Shown here one piece after another: positions 39,470 to 51,300 of a DNA stretch of 64,000 nucleotides. The DNA is from Chamaecrista fasciculata (taxonomy: Eukaryota > Streptophyta > Magnoliopsida > Fabales > Fabaceae). The stretch's first letter is position 1. Every line of letters starts with the position of its first letter. Under the pieces are notes generated by a model, which saw only the letters and a list, made by a program, of their open reading frames with translations, was not told where the DNA came from and searched no databases. Location: contig QANZ01043648.1 of the NCBI GenBank assembly GCA_003254925.1, forward strand, positions 121,159-185,158, in the 5' to 3' direction. A program made the position numbers and the translations under genes.

Positions 39470-40934
39470 ATGGAAGGATCAAATCATGACGAAGATGGCA
39501 ATGAAGCTGAGAAAAGGAGATTATGGATGAAAATCACACATCAAATCAATGATACACCAAAAGTATGTCGATAATTTTATATTTTGTTCAAAAATTATTC
39601 TAGTTTAAGCTTAAACTCTTCTATAACATATTCTAAATCAAATTAACTGAATGAGAATGATTTTGGAAAAGAATGAAATATTAAATTTGTTTCAAAGTTT
39701 ATTCATAATGGACTTAAGTTTTAAATTTTAGATGTAAGAATTTTGGAATTAAGATCTAAGATTTTAAAGTTTTTCTTAAAAAACTTTTCTTTCATTAACT
39801 TTTTAATCAAATTTCTCTCCTAATTTGTCTTTTTTTTTTTATAAATATCTTTTTGGAGACGAAATGGTTGAACCCTCTCAACAATGTCGACTCTAAAGAT
39901 TGAACTCGGATTATCTCCTTAGGCTTAAGTTTTAAAATTTAGATGTAAGAATTTCGGAATTAAGATCTAAGATTTTAAAGTAATGTTTTTCTTAAAAAAC
40001 TTTTTAATCAATTTTCTCTCCTAATTTGTCTCTTTTTACAAATATCTTTTCGCTGCAAGAAAAAAGTTTTTTTAAAGAAATCGCAAGAAAATGTGTTATT
40101 TTAATCAACCCCTTTTTCGTTCCTTCAAACTTAAAAAAGTTTTTGATTATTGATTTTTACTGATTATAATTTTAATAACATCACGACCAAGCTTCCGCCA
40201 TGTAATAATCTTCAATAAGTCCTTCCCTCTCTTTCCTTATTATCTATGTTATTAATTAGTTGGGATCTACTTCATCAAAGGCTTTTGTTTTCACTTGTAA
40301 TTAATCTCAACAATCATATCCTCTTTTATTATCTATGAATACTCTCTTGTTTTATCAATTGAAAAAACCAAAATAATAAATGAAAAAAGCTGTGTGGAAA
40401 GAAACAAAAATAATATTGTTTTTTAACTTTAAATCTATTTTGATGGTCACTGAAATTAACCAGTTAAAAAGATATACATTTATCTTTCTTGGTGTGAGTG
40501 TTGACTAGAAAAAAAAAAGTTGATTGGCGGTGAAATTGTTACTGCTAATGTAATTCATTTTGTATGCAAATTAATTATATTGTGTCATGTCTTTTGTATA
40601 TTTATTTTGTTGTTTGAGAGTCATATCGGTGCATTATCAACTATTCAACTAATTATATAGTACACATTTAGAAATTATATATTAGTTTTCTATCAATTTA
40701 TCATATGATCAATATATTGTGAGGAAAACATTTGAAAGCATGGAGAATTAGACATGTGATAAGAGATTGGGAGTCAATCGAACAATAAATAGAAGTATAT
40801 ATAATGTGCTTGATATAATTTTCTATTACTATTGTTATTTATTTATTTATTTATTATTTCTTCCTAAAAGTATATTACAGTTTTTTTTTTGTTGTCACAA
40901 TTTTTTGTTGCAGGACCACCATCATGATGAGTAG
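39470..40934 (+). CDS. Putative two-exon microprotein gene, unrecognised
   Basis: I do not recognise this protein. ATG at 39470 opens a 31-codon exon (39470-39562) starting MEGSNHDEDGNEAEKRR, followed by a GTATGT donor. After a 1351-base intron a TTTTTTGTTGCAG acceptor precedes GACCACCATCATGATGAGTAG at 40914-40934, adding DHHHDE and a stop, for 37 residues in total. A TATA-like cttatataaac occurs near 39372, about 100 bp upstream. The product would be small, very charged and hydrophilic. It lies immediately upstream of the F-box inverted duplication, so it could instead be the 5' remnant of the same broken F-box gene. Support is splice signals, a TATA-like motif and composition only. Confidence 0.3.
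39855..39925 (-). mobile_element. SINE fragment, minus strand
   Basis: Reverse complement reads ccgagttcaatctttagagt and cgacattgttgagagggttc, the same order as the SINE at 38527. Only the box B end and the following segment remain. Confidence 0.45.
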
Positions 40935-40989
40935 TTAAAAAAAATGATAGAGATTTGAAGATATGAAGAACAAGGGACTACTCATCGAT

Positions 40990-41460
40990 AACTTATGAAG
41001 AACTATGTGAAGGAGATTCCAATTAAGATTTTGAATTCTAATAATCACTTGTATCTCCATATCTTCTTGTTGATTTCTTCACAATGAGATCAATCACAAA
41101 GCTCCACTTAAGATGTAAGTTCTTTCTTATTATTCACCACTAGGGATGAAAGGAAGTTAGGGATCTACCTTAATTGTATTAAGGAACTAACCCTAACGAA
41201 CGTGGATGTTATGGAAGATCTTATTTTTCTATAGCATCCACGTTCATTAGGGTTAGTTCCTTAATAAAATTAAGGTGAAACCCTAACTTCCTCTCATTCC
41301 TAGTGGTGAACTACAACATCACTTGAAGGAACCTGCATCCTTCTAAGTGGAGCTTCGTAATGGATCTCATTATGAAGAAATCAAAACGAAGGAGATACAA
41401 GTGATTATTAAAATTCAAAATCCTGATTTCAATCTCCTTCACATAGTTCCTCATAAGTAA
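40990..41460. repeat. Long near-perfect inverted duplication of F-box gene sequence
   Basis: Left arm about 40990-41214 and right arm about 41233-41460 are reverse complements over roughly 225 bp at an estimated 85-90 percent identity, with a loop of about 18 bases. Both arms include the coding segment aactatgtgaaggagatt and the distal block ggaactaaccctaa and cgtggatg. A transcript through it would fold into a long hairpin RNA. Confidence 0.8.
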
Positions 41461-41625
41461 GGAAACCCACTGATCTAAAGGATGATAAATAGAGTTCAGA
41501 TCCAAACCCATTTCTTCAGAACATAAATGCATGTTGGAGGAATTACTTAGCAGATGTGAAGGGCATTGTGTACAAGAGCATACATCATGAGAAAGATATA
41601 TAGCTCCCACCTCAGCTCTCACAAG
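41311..41625 (-). pseudogene. F-box/FBD/LRR gene fragment
   Basis: An open frame of about 103 codons on the minus strand. Residues LDQWVSLLMRNYVKEIEI followed by SITKLHLEGCRFLQ match the pattern found after the F-box in plant F-box/RNI/FBD proteins (a leucine-rich region reading roughly LDxWxxxAxRxxVKEL ... SLTxLxLxGCxL). Normal proteins of this class have 400-500 residues and act as substrate receptors in SCF ubiquitin ligases. Here there is no ATG, no F-box and no FBD; the frame opens at a non-ATG codon and stops at 41311. The last 150 bases are part of the inverted duplication. I read it as a truncated, non-protein-coding relic. Confidence 0.5.
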
Positions 41626-41705
41626 ATGAAGATGGCAAATGCATCATCATCAGTTCCTCTAGCAAAAGCTTTGTTGTAGGTTTCAATAGGATATAAGTGT
41701 CCTTA

Positions 41706-41933
41706 TTAAACCATAACTGAATCTAAAGGGAGAAGATTTTCTAATTCTTTTACACGAGATTGTACTAGTTTATATGAATAAATAGTGGCTCTATTACCCC
41801 TATTGTTCTGTTTAATTATAAGTAATCTTCGAAGAAGACGAATTTCTCTAAAGAAATGATAAAGAAACATCCTAGTTATTATTATCCTGCAGAATGAATG
41901 TCTCTTATTCGATACAATTACTCGTGTATTCAT
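41706..41933 (-). other. Intact 75-codon open frame of unknown nature
   Basis: Starts at a true ATG (41933) and stops at 41706. Composition is rich in Arg, Leu and Ile with many A/T-ending codons (REIRLLRRLLIIKQNNRG, QSRVKELENLLPLDS). I cannot name a family. It could be an insertion of organelle DNA or a chance frame. Confidence 0.2.
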
Positions 41934-42350
41934 TATTCAAATTAATAATTTACATATTTGACCATCAATTGGTTCTAAATGTATCTCCTTAAATTTATTT
42001 TGATTCTAAATATTTCAAAAATTTTATATTGATCTTAAATATTTTCATTTAGTTTTATTTTAGTTTCAGACTATTAAGTATAGTCATCTTTTTTTCATTT
42101 CAAGTTTGGATATGACGAGTTTAGAGTTATGTATTATTTTTTTGAATATTTTCTCTATCTAGTAAAAGTAATTAGTAAACAAAGTCAAAGTGAAACTCGA
42201 AATTGGGTTGCTTGTTTCATGGTCAAACAAGTGAAATTGGTCATATATCTCATTTTAAGTTCGAATGCAACGAGTTCATAATTATAGATTTCTCTTAATG
42301 AGTTTTTTCTCTCCTCAATTGTAATTGTCAACAAAATAGGTCAAATCAAG

Positions 42351-43390
42351 TAGGAGTATTCAAAATTGAACCACACCAATTTGACCAAATCAAACTAAAA
42401 GAAAAGTCAGACTAAATCGAACGATGAGCATTTGGTTTGATTAAAAATATATCAAAATTGATTGGTTTGGTTCGGTTAACAATTTAGACATATAATTAAC
42501 CGATCGACCGCTAATATATATATATACACACACTTTTTTTATTTTTATTCATTATATGATTATATTTAACACAAAAATTATCAGGTATATTCTTTTTAGG
42601 GTAAATTACACTTTGGTACCCTATGGTTTGACCCTATTTCACTTTGGTACCCTGTGGTTTGAAACTTGACACTTTGGTACCCTGTGGTATTCTCCATTAA
42701 CACTTTGGTACCCTTTGGAGCTATTTTGTAATTTTAACCATAATAAATTTTACAAAAACTACATATTGACCCCAAAAAAATTTTAAATTTTTCATTTTAG
42801 TCCCTATATAATATGTATCCAGGGACCTATTTGTAATTTTTTGAAAAATTTTTGGGGTTAATATGTAATTTTTGCAAAATTTGTTATGGTTAAAATTACA
42901 AAATAGCTCCAAAGGGTACCAAAGTGTTAATGGAGAATACCACAGGGTACCAAAGTGTCAAGTTTCAAACCACAGGGTACCAAAGTGAAATAGGGTCAAA
43001 CCACAGGGTACCAAAGTGTAATTTACCCTTCTTTTTATTATGATTTTTTATTGTGTTATAAAAATATATAATTTCAGTCATTGACTAACTATTATTCTCA
43101 TTTTTTACTATTTTCTTCCCTCAAATCTCTAATCTTAATTGTCATTTTCTCTTCCATTCCTTAATTTTGACTCACTATTTGTAAACTTTTTTCTTCTTAA
43201 TTATATTATTGATTAATAAAGAAATAAAAAAAAACTTCTACATCGTTCAATCGAATTGGTCAAACCACTATTTTATTGGTTTAGTTTGGTTAAGCAAATT
43301 ATTTTTAATCGCTTGGTTAAAAATTACTTCAAACCAATAGAAGCTGTTCGGTTAAAAAATTTATTCAAAATCGCCTAACGAACAGTCCTA
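42351..43390. mobile_element. hAT-like element with nested MITE
   Basis: Ends taggagtattcaaaa and ttcgttaggcgatttt-type sequence with taggac, inverted. Flanking 8-mers aaatcaag (42343-42350) and aaatcgag (43391-43398) differ at one base. The interior contains ggtttggttcggttaac and its inverse. Noncoding. Confidence 0.6.
42599..43028. mobile_element. Mutator-like MITE (family C, copy 2), 430 bp
   Basis: Same ends and internal order as 32111-32539. Exact 9-bp direct repeats ttcttttta at 42590-42598 and 43029-43037. Arms again hold repeated actttggtaccctgtggt units; the arms of this copy are better conserved than those of copy 1. Confidence 0.9.
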
Positions 43391-43426
43391 AAATCGAGTC
43401 CAAAAGTGAATTTTTCATATATTATT

Positions 43427-44100
43427 GGCAAAAGACCTATTGGTGCCCCTAATGTTTGGGGTCAGTTTCAGTTATGCCCCCAACGTTTGTTGTGTCAGTT
43501 ATGCTCCCAACGTTTGTTGTGTCAGTTATGCTCCCAACGTTTCACATTATTGTCAATTATACTCTAACCTCAATTTTTTTGGGCCAAAGCCTATTTGGGT
43601 CCTCAAGTTTGCTCAACGTTTTGTTTTGGTCCCTCAAGTCTCCGGCGAACTTTTCGGCGAGATATACAGCGACCCCAACGACTACGAGAACTCCTAATCC
43701 AAGGTTCTTTGACATCCCGAGTTCAATGGCAGCCTGCATTTTGCAAACAAATGACTGGAAATATGATTTTTGGCGATTGTGTAAATTTTTCGGCGACTAT
43801 GTAATTTTTCAGCGGGTTGCCAGTCATTTTTTTTTTACAAAATGAAGGTCGTCATTAAATTCAGGAGGTCAAAAAACCTTAGATTAAGAGTTTTCGTAGT
43901 CACCAGAGTCGCCGTGTATCTCGCCGAAAAGTTCGCCAAAGACTTGAGGGACCAAAATAGGACTTTGGCCCAAAAAAATTGAGGTTAGGATATAATTGAC
44001 AACAATGTAAAACGTTGGGGACATAACTGACACAAAACAAACGTTGGGGACATAACTGAAATTGACCTCAGACATTAGGAGCACCAATAGGTCTTTTGCC
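43427..44100. mobile_element. Mutator-like MITE (family D), 674 bp
   Basis: Ends ggcaaaagacctattggtgc and the inverse gcaccaataggtcttttgcc. Exact 9-bp direct repeats tatattatt at 43418-43426 and 44101-44109. Near the left end a 24-bp unit (gttatgctcccaacgtttgt) is repeated three times. Long arms extend to a GC-richer centre with ccggcgaacttttcggcgag and its inverse. Confidence 0.88.
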
Positions 44101-44509
44101 TATATTATTTTACTTTTTAGTTTCAAACCCACTTTCGAGCTCAATTTGACTCTATTTTCTGACAGTCTTAACTAGATAGCAAAAGAATTCATTAACGAGA
44201 AATGTATGACCAACTTCCCTTGAACAACTTACATTCAAAATTCGATTTGACCTTATTTGTAAATACCCTCAACCTGATAGAAAAAGTACTTATAAAAAAC
44301 AACAATAATTCTGAACTTGTCACATTTAAACTTGAAATGAGATATATAACTACATTTAATAATTTGGAACTAAAATAAAACTAAATGAGAATATCTAATT
44401 TGGAACTAAAATAAAACTAAATGAGAATATCTAAGATCAATATAAAATTTCTAAAACATTTAAACCTAAACTGAACCTAAAAACAAACATTTAAAACCTT
44501 TTATTTTTC

Positions 44510-45314
44510 TTGCTACATTCAACTTACATATTATTTGTTTCATTTGAAGCACTACTTTTTCACTTGTAGGTGTAATAAACTCTTTTTTACGATAAATCAA
44601 TCTGAATCTATTCAAAAAAGGAACTCAACCTCCAAGCGTAACTTAATTATCAATAATAATAGTAAAATATTGACTAATATAACTACTTTTTCATTAATTT
44701 ATATTTTATAAAAAAATCTAGTATTTTCGTACAGATATGTTAGAAGATATGTAAAACAGTGAAATGCAATCTCAGCAGGTTGCAATCTTTTATGTTTCTC
44801 TTTTCAACATTCTCTCTATAGGTTCAATCAACTCACTGATAGGATTTAAATCTCTCCCACTAATCATAATCTAAATCTATCAAATGACACTCATACAAAG
44901 CTAAGCTGCATTATTAACTAATGACATAAAAACAAGAATAACGACAGCAGAACGACAAATAAACCTCATAACTACAAATAATTTATTTTCGGTTTCAAGC
45001 CAATTTTAAGTTGTCAATATGAACTAATAATAGCATATAAATTATTACACTGCCAATCCCGCCCAGCCTATGCAAACTTGCTCCCCTAATAGGAATCCCA
45101 TTTATTCCCTCAAAAGTTATAAATTAAACAAAGATAAGGATTAAGGAATAACACTGGACCAAAAAGTTCCCAAGATTCCACCATCACATACAATGCTGCA
45201 GATACCAATCACTGATTGCTGCACGAAAAAGATGAAAGAAAGAATCACTAGAGTTCCAGGCTGAGCCACCCTACCCCATGATCTCAAGACTATTGAATGA
45301 ATAATTTTAAATGA
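44510..45314. other. Spacer and presumed 3' UTR of the VHA-a gene
   Basis: No gene or clear repeat. The part nearest 45314 is probably the 3' UTR of the minus-strand V-ATPase gene (the gene reads leftwards). Confidence 0.4.
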
Positions 45315-48300
45315 TTACTCATCCTCATCATCTAGCAATGCGAACGAGTAAGGATGGAACAAGTAGCCATCTCCTTCGTAAAACTTGTTCTGGAACTCCA
45401 CCCAGTGAAGACGCAAAGCATGGAGGAAGGCACTGAGGGTTTCCATCACGAGCAACACCCCGACAGTCGCGAAAACGAAGACGATGATACCCACTATAAG
45501 AATGATCACATTGTTGTACCTGTGACACCCGACAGGGTTTTTATCAGACTTTCTTTTTTTGGGCTGGAACTTGCGAGGATAATGATTTTCGGGAATGGAT
45601 AAATGATCAAAAAAGAACAAGTGAACCTTGATACCTCATGTGTTCAATTCACCATTTCCATCCTCTACTTCATGAGTAATAATAAATAATAATGTAAAAC
45701 AGCAAGTCATAAATTATACATACCCCCATGCAAGAAGAAGGACCTTATCATAGAACACACTTGATAACTCTGAATGAGCAAGACTGGATCAAAATAAAGA
45801 GCAAGAGCAAAATAAGTCATTACAATGGATTCACAATTCTAATAACAGATCTATAGATGAATCAAGGATATACATGATATATGAGGTTCAAACCTGTATA
45901 AGTACACTGGAATTAAGAAAATTTTTCACTTGACAAAAGACAGGTTTTTGTTTTGCATTTCAATGCCCTTTGGCATTTCTAGCAGACTTAAAAGAAAAAT
46001 CCAAGTTCGTATAGACATACCTAAGGGCCCATAGACGAAGGTAAGAAGCTGTATTAGAGACTGCTCCAAGTACAAATTCAATGGTATGTATAAGTTGATG
46101 TACAAAGATTTCACTGAACTCAAATTCCCCATGACCATGGGAATCATGATTTGACTCCACTTGCAAGCTTTCCTCTGTGCTTTCAAGCTGTGCATAGGAT
46201 TCACCCCGGTGCCTCTGCAGTAACAACTATTAGAACTAGAAAAAAAAGTGAAATTTATACAACATGAGGAAAGCACAAACAGATCATACATCTTCGTGCT
46301 GCTTCTTCAAAAGAAAAGGCTTCGGGATCAGCATCCAGGGCACAGAGACAAGGGCCAGAAGTAATAGCACGAGCTAGTCCGACAACAAAAAAGGAGTTTC
46401 AGTTATATTTACGGAAAAAAACAAAAGGGGTAGGTGTGTGAAACTTGAAAGCAAAATAACCTGTAGAATTTTCTGCCCAGGGAAGAGCTGGTTTTCTCCC
46501 AAATCATCTGTAGGACTCAGAAACATGTAGATCATTACATGGTATAAATCAGCTTGTGAACCAGTGCACCACTTCACAACGATGAGGAGGGATAAGTAGC
46601 CAAACAGACTGTTGAGAAATATAATCTCAGGAATAACTTGGAACCTGAAGATTAGAACAGTTTTAGTTTTTTTATTTTTAAAAAAGTTACATTTGATATT
46701 TCAAAAGTTGACATAACAAGCTACTATATACTACCCCACGAAGGGGAATTTTTCAAAACAATATGAGAATAATAACCCATAACCCCCGGGTAAACTCTAC
46801 ATTGGTCAACTACACAAAACATGCAGTTCGTAAACCTACCATATATTCAGACTGTTCTTAAAGAATGTGGCATTGAAAAAGCTTATTACAATTCCAAGGT
46901 TCATTTGAGCCACCCCAACAAGAATTGACATCTTCATTTTCAATGAGTTCAGGAATGGTAATTCACTTCGTGAACCGTGCCATACAGGATCCACTCCAAA
47001 TGGGTATGTGCGACGCACTTTTATCAATCCCACAGTAGTTGCATCCCTACTCATAAAAAGGATAGGAGTAGAAAAAAAAATGATAAGTGGTTACTTTTCA
47101 AAAATCACAAAACAGAATATTAAATGTTATCAACCAAGGAAACTAGTCCACCTGCAAGAAAGGTCACGGCATGCATATGCTGAAGGACCAAAGAGTTCAA
47201 ATGGGACAGAGAAGAACTCGTTGTAGATCAAACCAGTGAAGATTGAGAAGAGGGACATCATCAAAATAACATAACGTCCCCCAAACGTCATCTCCAACAT
47301 GTCTTCAAGTTTCTGTATTTTTACAAGAAACGTGTTGCCTTAGATCCATGTTGAAATAGCATATAGATATCAGAACAAAAATGTCTGATCAAAGATAATT
47401 ATGAAGTATAGGGGAGAAGTTACCTGACTGGAAAGTTTTCTCTCCCTAAAGATGAAATACAGAGTTGCAAGTAATAAACATATCCCATGCCCCCAATCAC
47501 CAAACATTACCGCAAAAAGGAATGGGAAGGTAACAATAGTATATACAGCAGGATTTGCCTCCCGATACTTAGCCACCCTGCAATATTAGTATAGTTTTGG
47601 CATATAAGTATGCTATATTTCATAAATTAAAAAAAATAAGTAACTAAGTACATAAAATAAATAATATAAATACATCATTAACCACTGGCACAATATTAAG
47701 CCAAAGGGGGACTTTAGGGTTTATAAATTTCTGAGGTTTCATAATATGACTATTTTTAAGAATAGAAAATTGGACACAGCATTTTAATTAGATCATGAGA
47801 ACTAACTTTTGACGGATTAATCAAGTGAAACAAGGACAATTTCATTGGTCAAGGAGGATAATTATCTACTTGCAAGGTGTGCATGACCTATGATTATATA
47901 ATCACCATCTTACATATCTAATATCTAATATTTGGTTATACATGCAGTGCAGACAAAATATTTGATTATGTTATCGATGTCTATGCTGTTGTCACTCTGT
48001 AAATCTCTTTAACAAGCACATACACCCCCTTCAACAAAAGCAAAAGCAAAAAGAACAAAGAAAGAGGGGAACAAGATATCTGCATGATACCTACCCATAT
48101 GCATCTACAATTCCTTGAAATGAAGAGGTGAACTTGTTTGTCTGGAAATAGGTGGGTGGTGACTCCCTTGTATGCAATACTTGGAAAATGGCACCAACTT
48201 GGGAGTTGGAGTCAAATGCTGCACGCTCCAAGGCATCCTGTATCTGAAAATCCAGGTTCCATGTTCCAAAAAAAATGAATAGTATCACAACCTTATAGTA

Positions 48301-51300
48301 AAGAATCAGCTCAAGATCAACTGAAAGACAACTCCTAATAAAGGAGAGAATCACATGAAAAAAGAATACCTGCTTTGTTGCAATAACAGGACTCCACCCC
48401 TCAGCCACAAGACATTTTTTTGTCACATCAAGGCTAAGCATGTTCAGAGTATGATAAATTGATTTCTCCCTCCTCACCTTCATGTGTGGAAGGAAATGTT
48501 GTCAACAGAAATTAATCATTAATGCCAACAAATTTTTTAGCTCTTTGTAGAGAGGATAACATAAATCCATCCCCAAATTAAAATTACAAATTATAATAAA
48601 CCTACAGTCTGTGTTCATTTTCATGGTTGAGTAAAGTATTACAACTGCAACATACCAAAAGATTCCATTTATTGAATTGAGCCCCAATACTATGAAGCAG
48701 GTTATCCCGATGCAGCGATCCAGCATCAATAGTGGTCTTCAACTCCAATAGTCTTCCCGAGACCTGAATGTCAAATTGTCAAGACTTTGCAAAAATTAGT
48801 GACTCCACTGATACAAAGCACAAACAGACAAACAATGGTGCTTCTTAGAAATAAAGTGAACAAAGAAACCATGTAGCAAGACAAATATCATAATGAAGGA
48901 CAGATTAGAAAATACCCAGTCAGCAAACAAATATAATAATCTTTTCATTCCTGTATAATTTCATTAATATGTATTATTAGAAGACCACTAAGTCAAGGCA
49001 AGGCCACTTTCACAGGAAGAATATTTAAAGTTACACAAGAAGGAACCACTCCTCGTTGCCGGAGTTTATTATTATTATTTTGGCCAAGCCGGAATTTGAA
49101 AATAACATAGGCAGCCTTAACACATTTCACATTCAGGAAAGTATGTCTAAGGAAGACATCTTAAAGGAAATTATTCTTAACACTAACAAAACCTTATGGA
49201 TCCACAGCAAATACCGCAAGTCAGAAGAACTTAATAAATCCAATCATTTCATGTCAACTACAGAACCATAGCAAGTCAGAAGGAAGCAGCATAGCAGACA
49301 GCTTCAGGAAAATATATAGTTATATATATATGACAGAAGCTTTTTTTTAAGACTAGAGACATAAAATAAAACAAAATACGAACCTCTGCAATCATCTGAC
49401 TTTGTTTTCCCAGTTCCTCATTAAAAGGGTAACGATTTGCTCCAAAAGCCTCACATATTTTCAGAATCTTAGCTTTTGCTCTTTCACCAGCATAGAAGAC
49501 TAAAAACACATTTTTCTCAATCTGCACAACATTATTCATAAGTCACCCTCAAATATCAACCAGAAAAACTAACATGCAGACTATCAATTGCTTGAACTTA
49601 AACTGCAGAAACTCATTTACTAATACATGTTAGTTATCATAAATTTGCAGAACAACAATGTCAAGAAGTTTCAGGAACTACTGAACAGAGTAAATGTAAG
49701 AAGTTCCAGGATGTTAACTTGTTGAAAGGATACAATTACATTTTCAAAGCATAATATGACATAATGTCTTTGTGAACATATTTAAGAAGCAACTTGAGGG
49801 CTGAGTTATAAGGTTGAAGTGACCCTTTAAAATGATATTAGAACCACTATGACCAAGTGGTCAAGAGCCCGATCCTTATTATCCCCCATTATCCCATTCA
49901 CGTTATAAAAATTAAGTTTCTAGCAAAGAAATATGGGTTTATGTTTAGTTCACACTTCAATCTCTAAGAGCTTTAGTATGAGGAGGCATGCCAGAGATAT
50001 TTTGAAAAAAAAAATCAAGAGCATTCATTGGACAACTGAAGCTTTTGGGATAAAGCTGTCCTTGACAGTCATGTAGAGAACAAACTATCTGTGTAGTACA
50101 TAATGATGCTTGACAACGATTCAACAACCCATTATGAAAAAAAAACTCAGAAGAAAGTTATTCATTGTATAACAGTAGGCCTACTTCAGGAAGATTTTAA
50201 ATGTTAGCTACAATTAAAGAACAAAAAAAAAAGAATTGAAAATCAACAATAAAGAGGAGCAGTGAAACTTATTATTCATGATTTTATTGTTGATGGAGCA
50301 CAATAAGTATGCACCTTTTCTCCAGAAACCGGATCTGTCACAGGATCCTCAACTACGGTTTGCCTCAGAAACACATTGCCCCTAGTAGCACGAAATAAGA
50401 TTCTCTCAAATGCCATGGACTTGTCTCTTGGAACAAGACCAGCTAGAAACCCCAACTTCACTTGCTTTGATGAATCTGTTGACGATTCCTTTACAACAAA
50501 ACAAAACACAGGAATTTTTTTCAACAAACAGATTAACAATATATATGAAAAAGTGGCATATGGCCAGTATTCCGGTAATGAAATCTACTTGGTCCCGTAA
50601 CAATGGTGTTTCCATAGATTCTCCACTCTGCCCCCGTGACTCATTTTCTCTCTGCTGCTCTAAGGCACGACTTTGAGCAGACTGGAAAAATTCACCAGCC
50701 TGAAATGGAGGAACAACTATTCCATCATCGACCAATCAAGTCCTAAGTTTTACATAACCAAAACTTAAATCCTATGAAGTAAAACAATTCATGAGAAACT
50801 ATTACATCTTTCAAACCTGGACACTTTCATTAGCAAAATACATAAGTATAATGAATACACAAGCATTCATATATTAAAACTTAGAAATTAGAGACACAGA
50901 ACTCACAAAATATAAAAAAGGGCTCACATTATTTTTAGCAAACAGAGACTTTTACAAAATAAAGATTGCCCCAAATTTGCTCATTTAATATATATGCAAA
51001 TAGCAGTCCCAAGGAACCACATGAAAATATTAGAACTTTACGTCTTTACCAATCTTAATCAGTATCTCTTCAACTAGCAAGCTTTCACGTAGGAGCAGTA
51101 TTAAGCACATGGGTTTAAGAGGGAGAAAGTAGATGCAGAAGCAGAAGTCAGAAATTTATCAAATACAATAAATGCATCAACAAATTGCAAATTTCATTTT
51201 CATGTGAATCAAGCACCCACTAAGTTATAGCCAACCATGCAACAATTCTGATCCTCATGTTATCTTAAGACATCAAGTGAACAAGAATATGAATAATCCT

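Larger units (their letters stand above)
41960..44505. mobile_element. Family A foldback element containing three younger insertions
   Basis: Left arm starts near gaccatcaattggttctaaa and contains catttcaagtttggatatga; the right arm near 44330-44500 holds the inverse (cacatttaaacttgaaatga, ctaaatgagaatatct twice). Between the arms lie the hAT-like element 42351-43390 with the MITE 42599-43028 inside it, and the separate MITE 43427-44100. Confidence 0.55.

Noticed and set aside
43427..44100. Coding exon from the GC-richer centre (frames with VVVGVAVYLAEKFAGD)
   Set aside because: The same sequence occurs inverted in the other arm, so it is part of the MITE palindrome.
45328..45602. Other-frame ORFs over the last VHA-a exon
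   Set aside because: They overlap the conserved C-terminal exon (45519-45315) in the wrong frame or strand.
49840..49925. tRNA-like sequence in VHA-a intron 6 (gaccaagtggtcaagagcc)
   Set aside because: No plausible box B or cloverleaf follows at the right distance.
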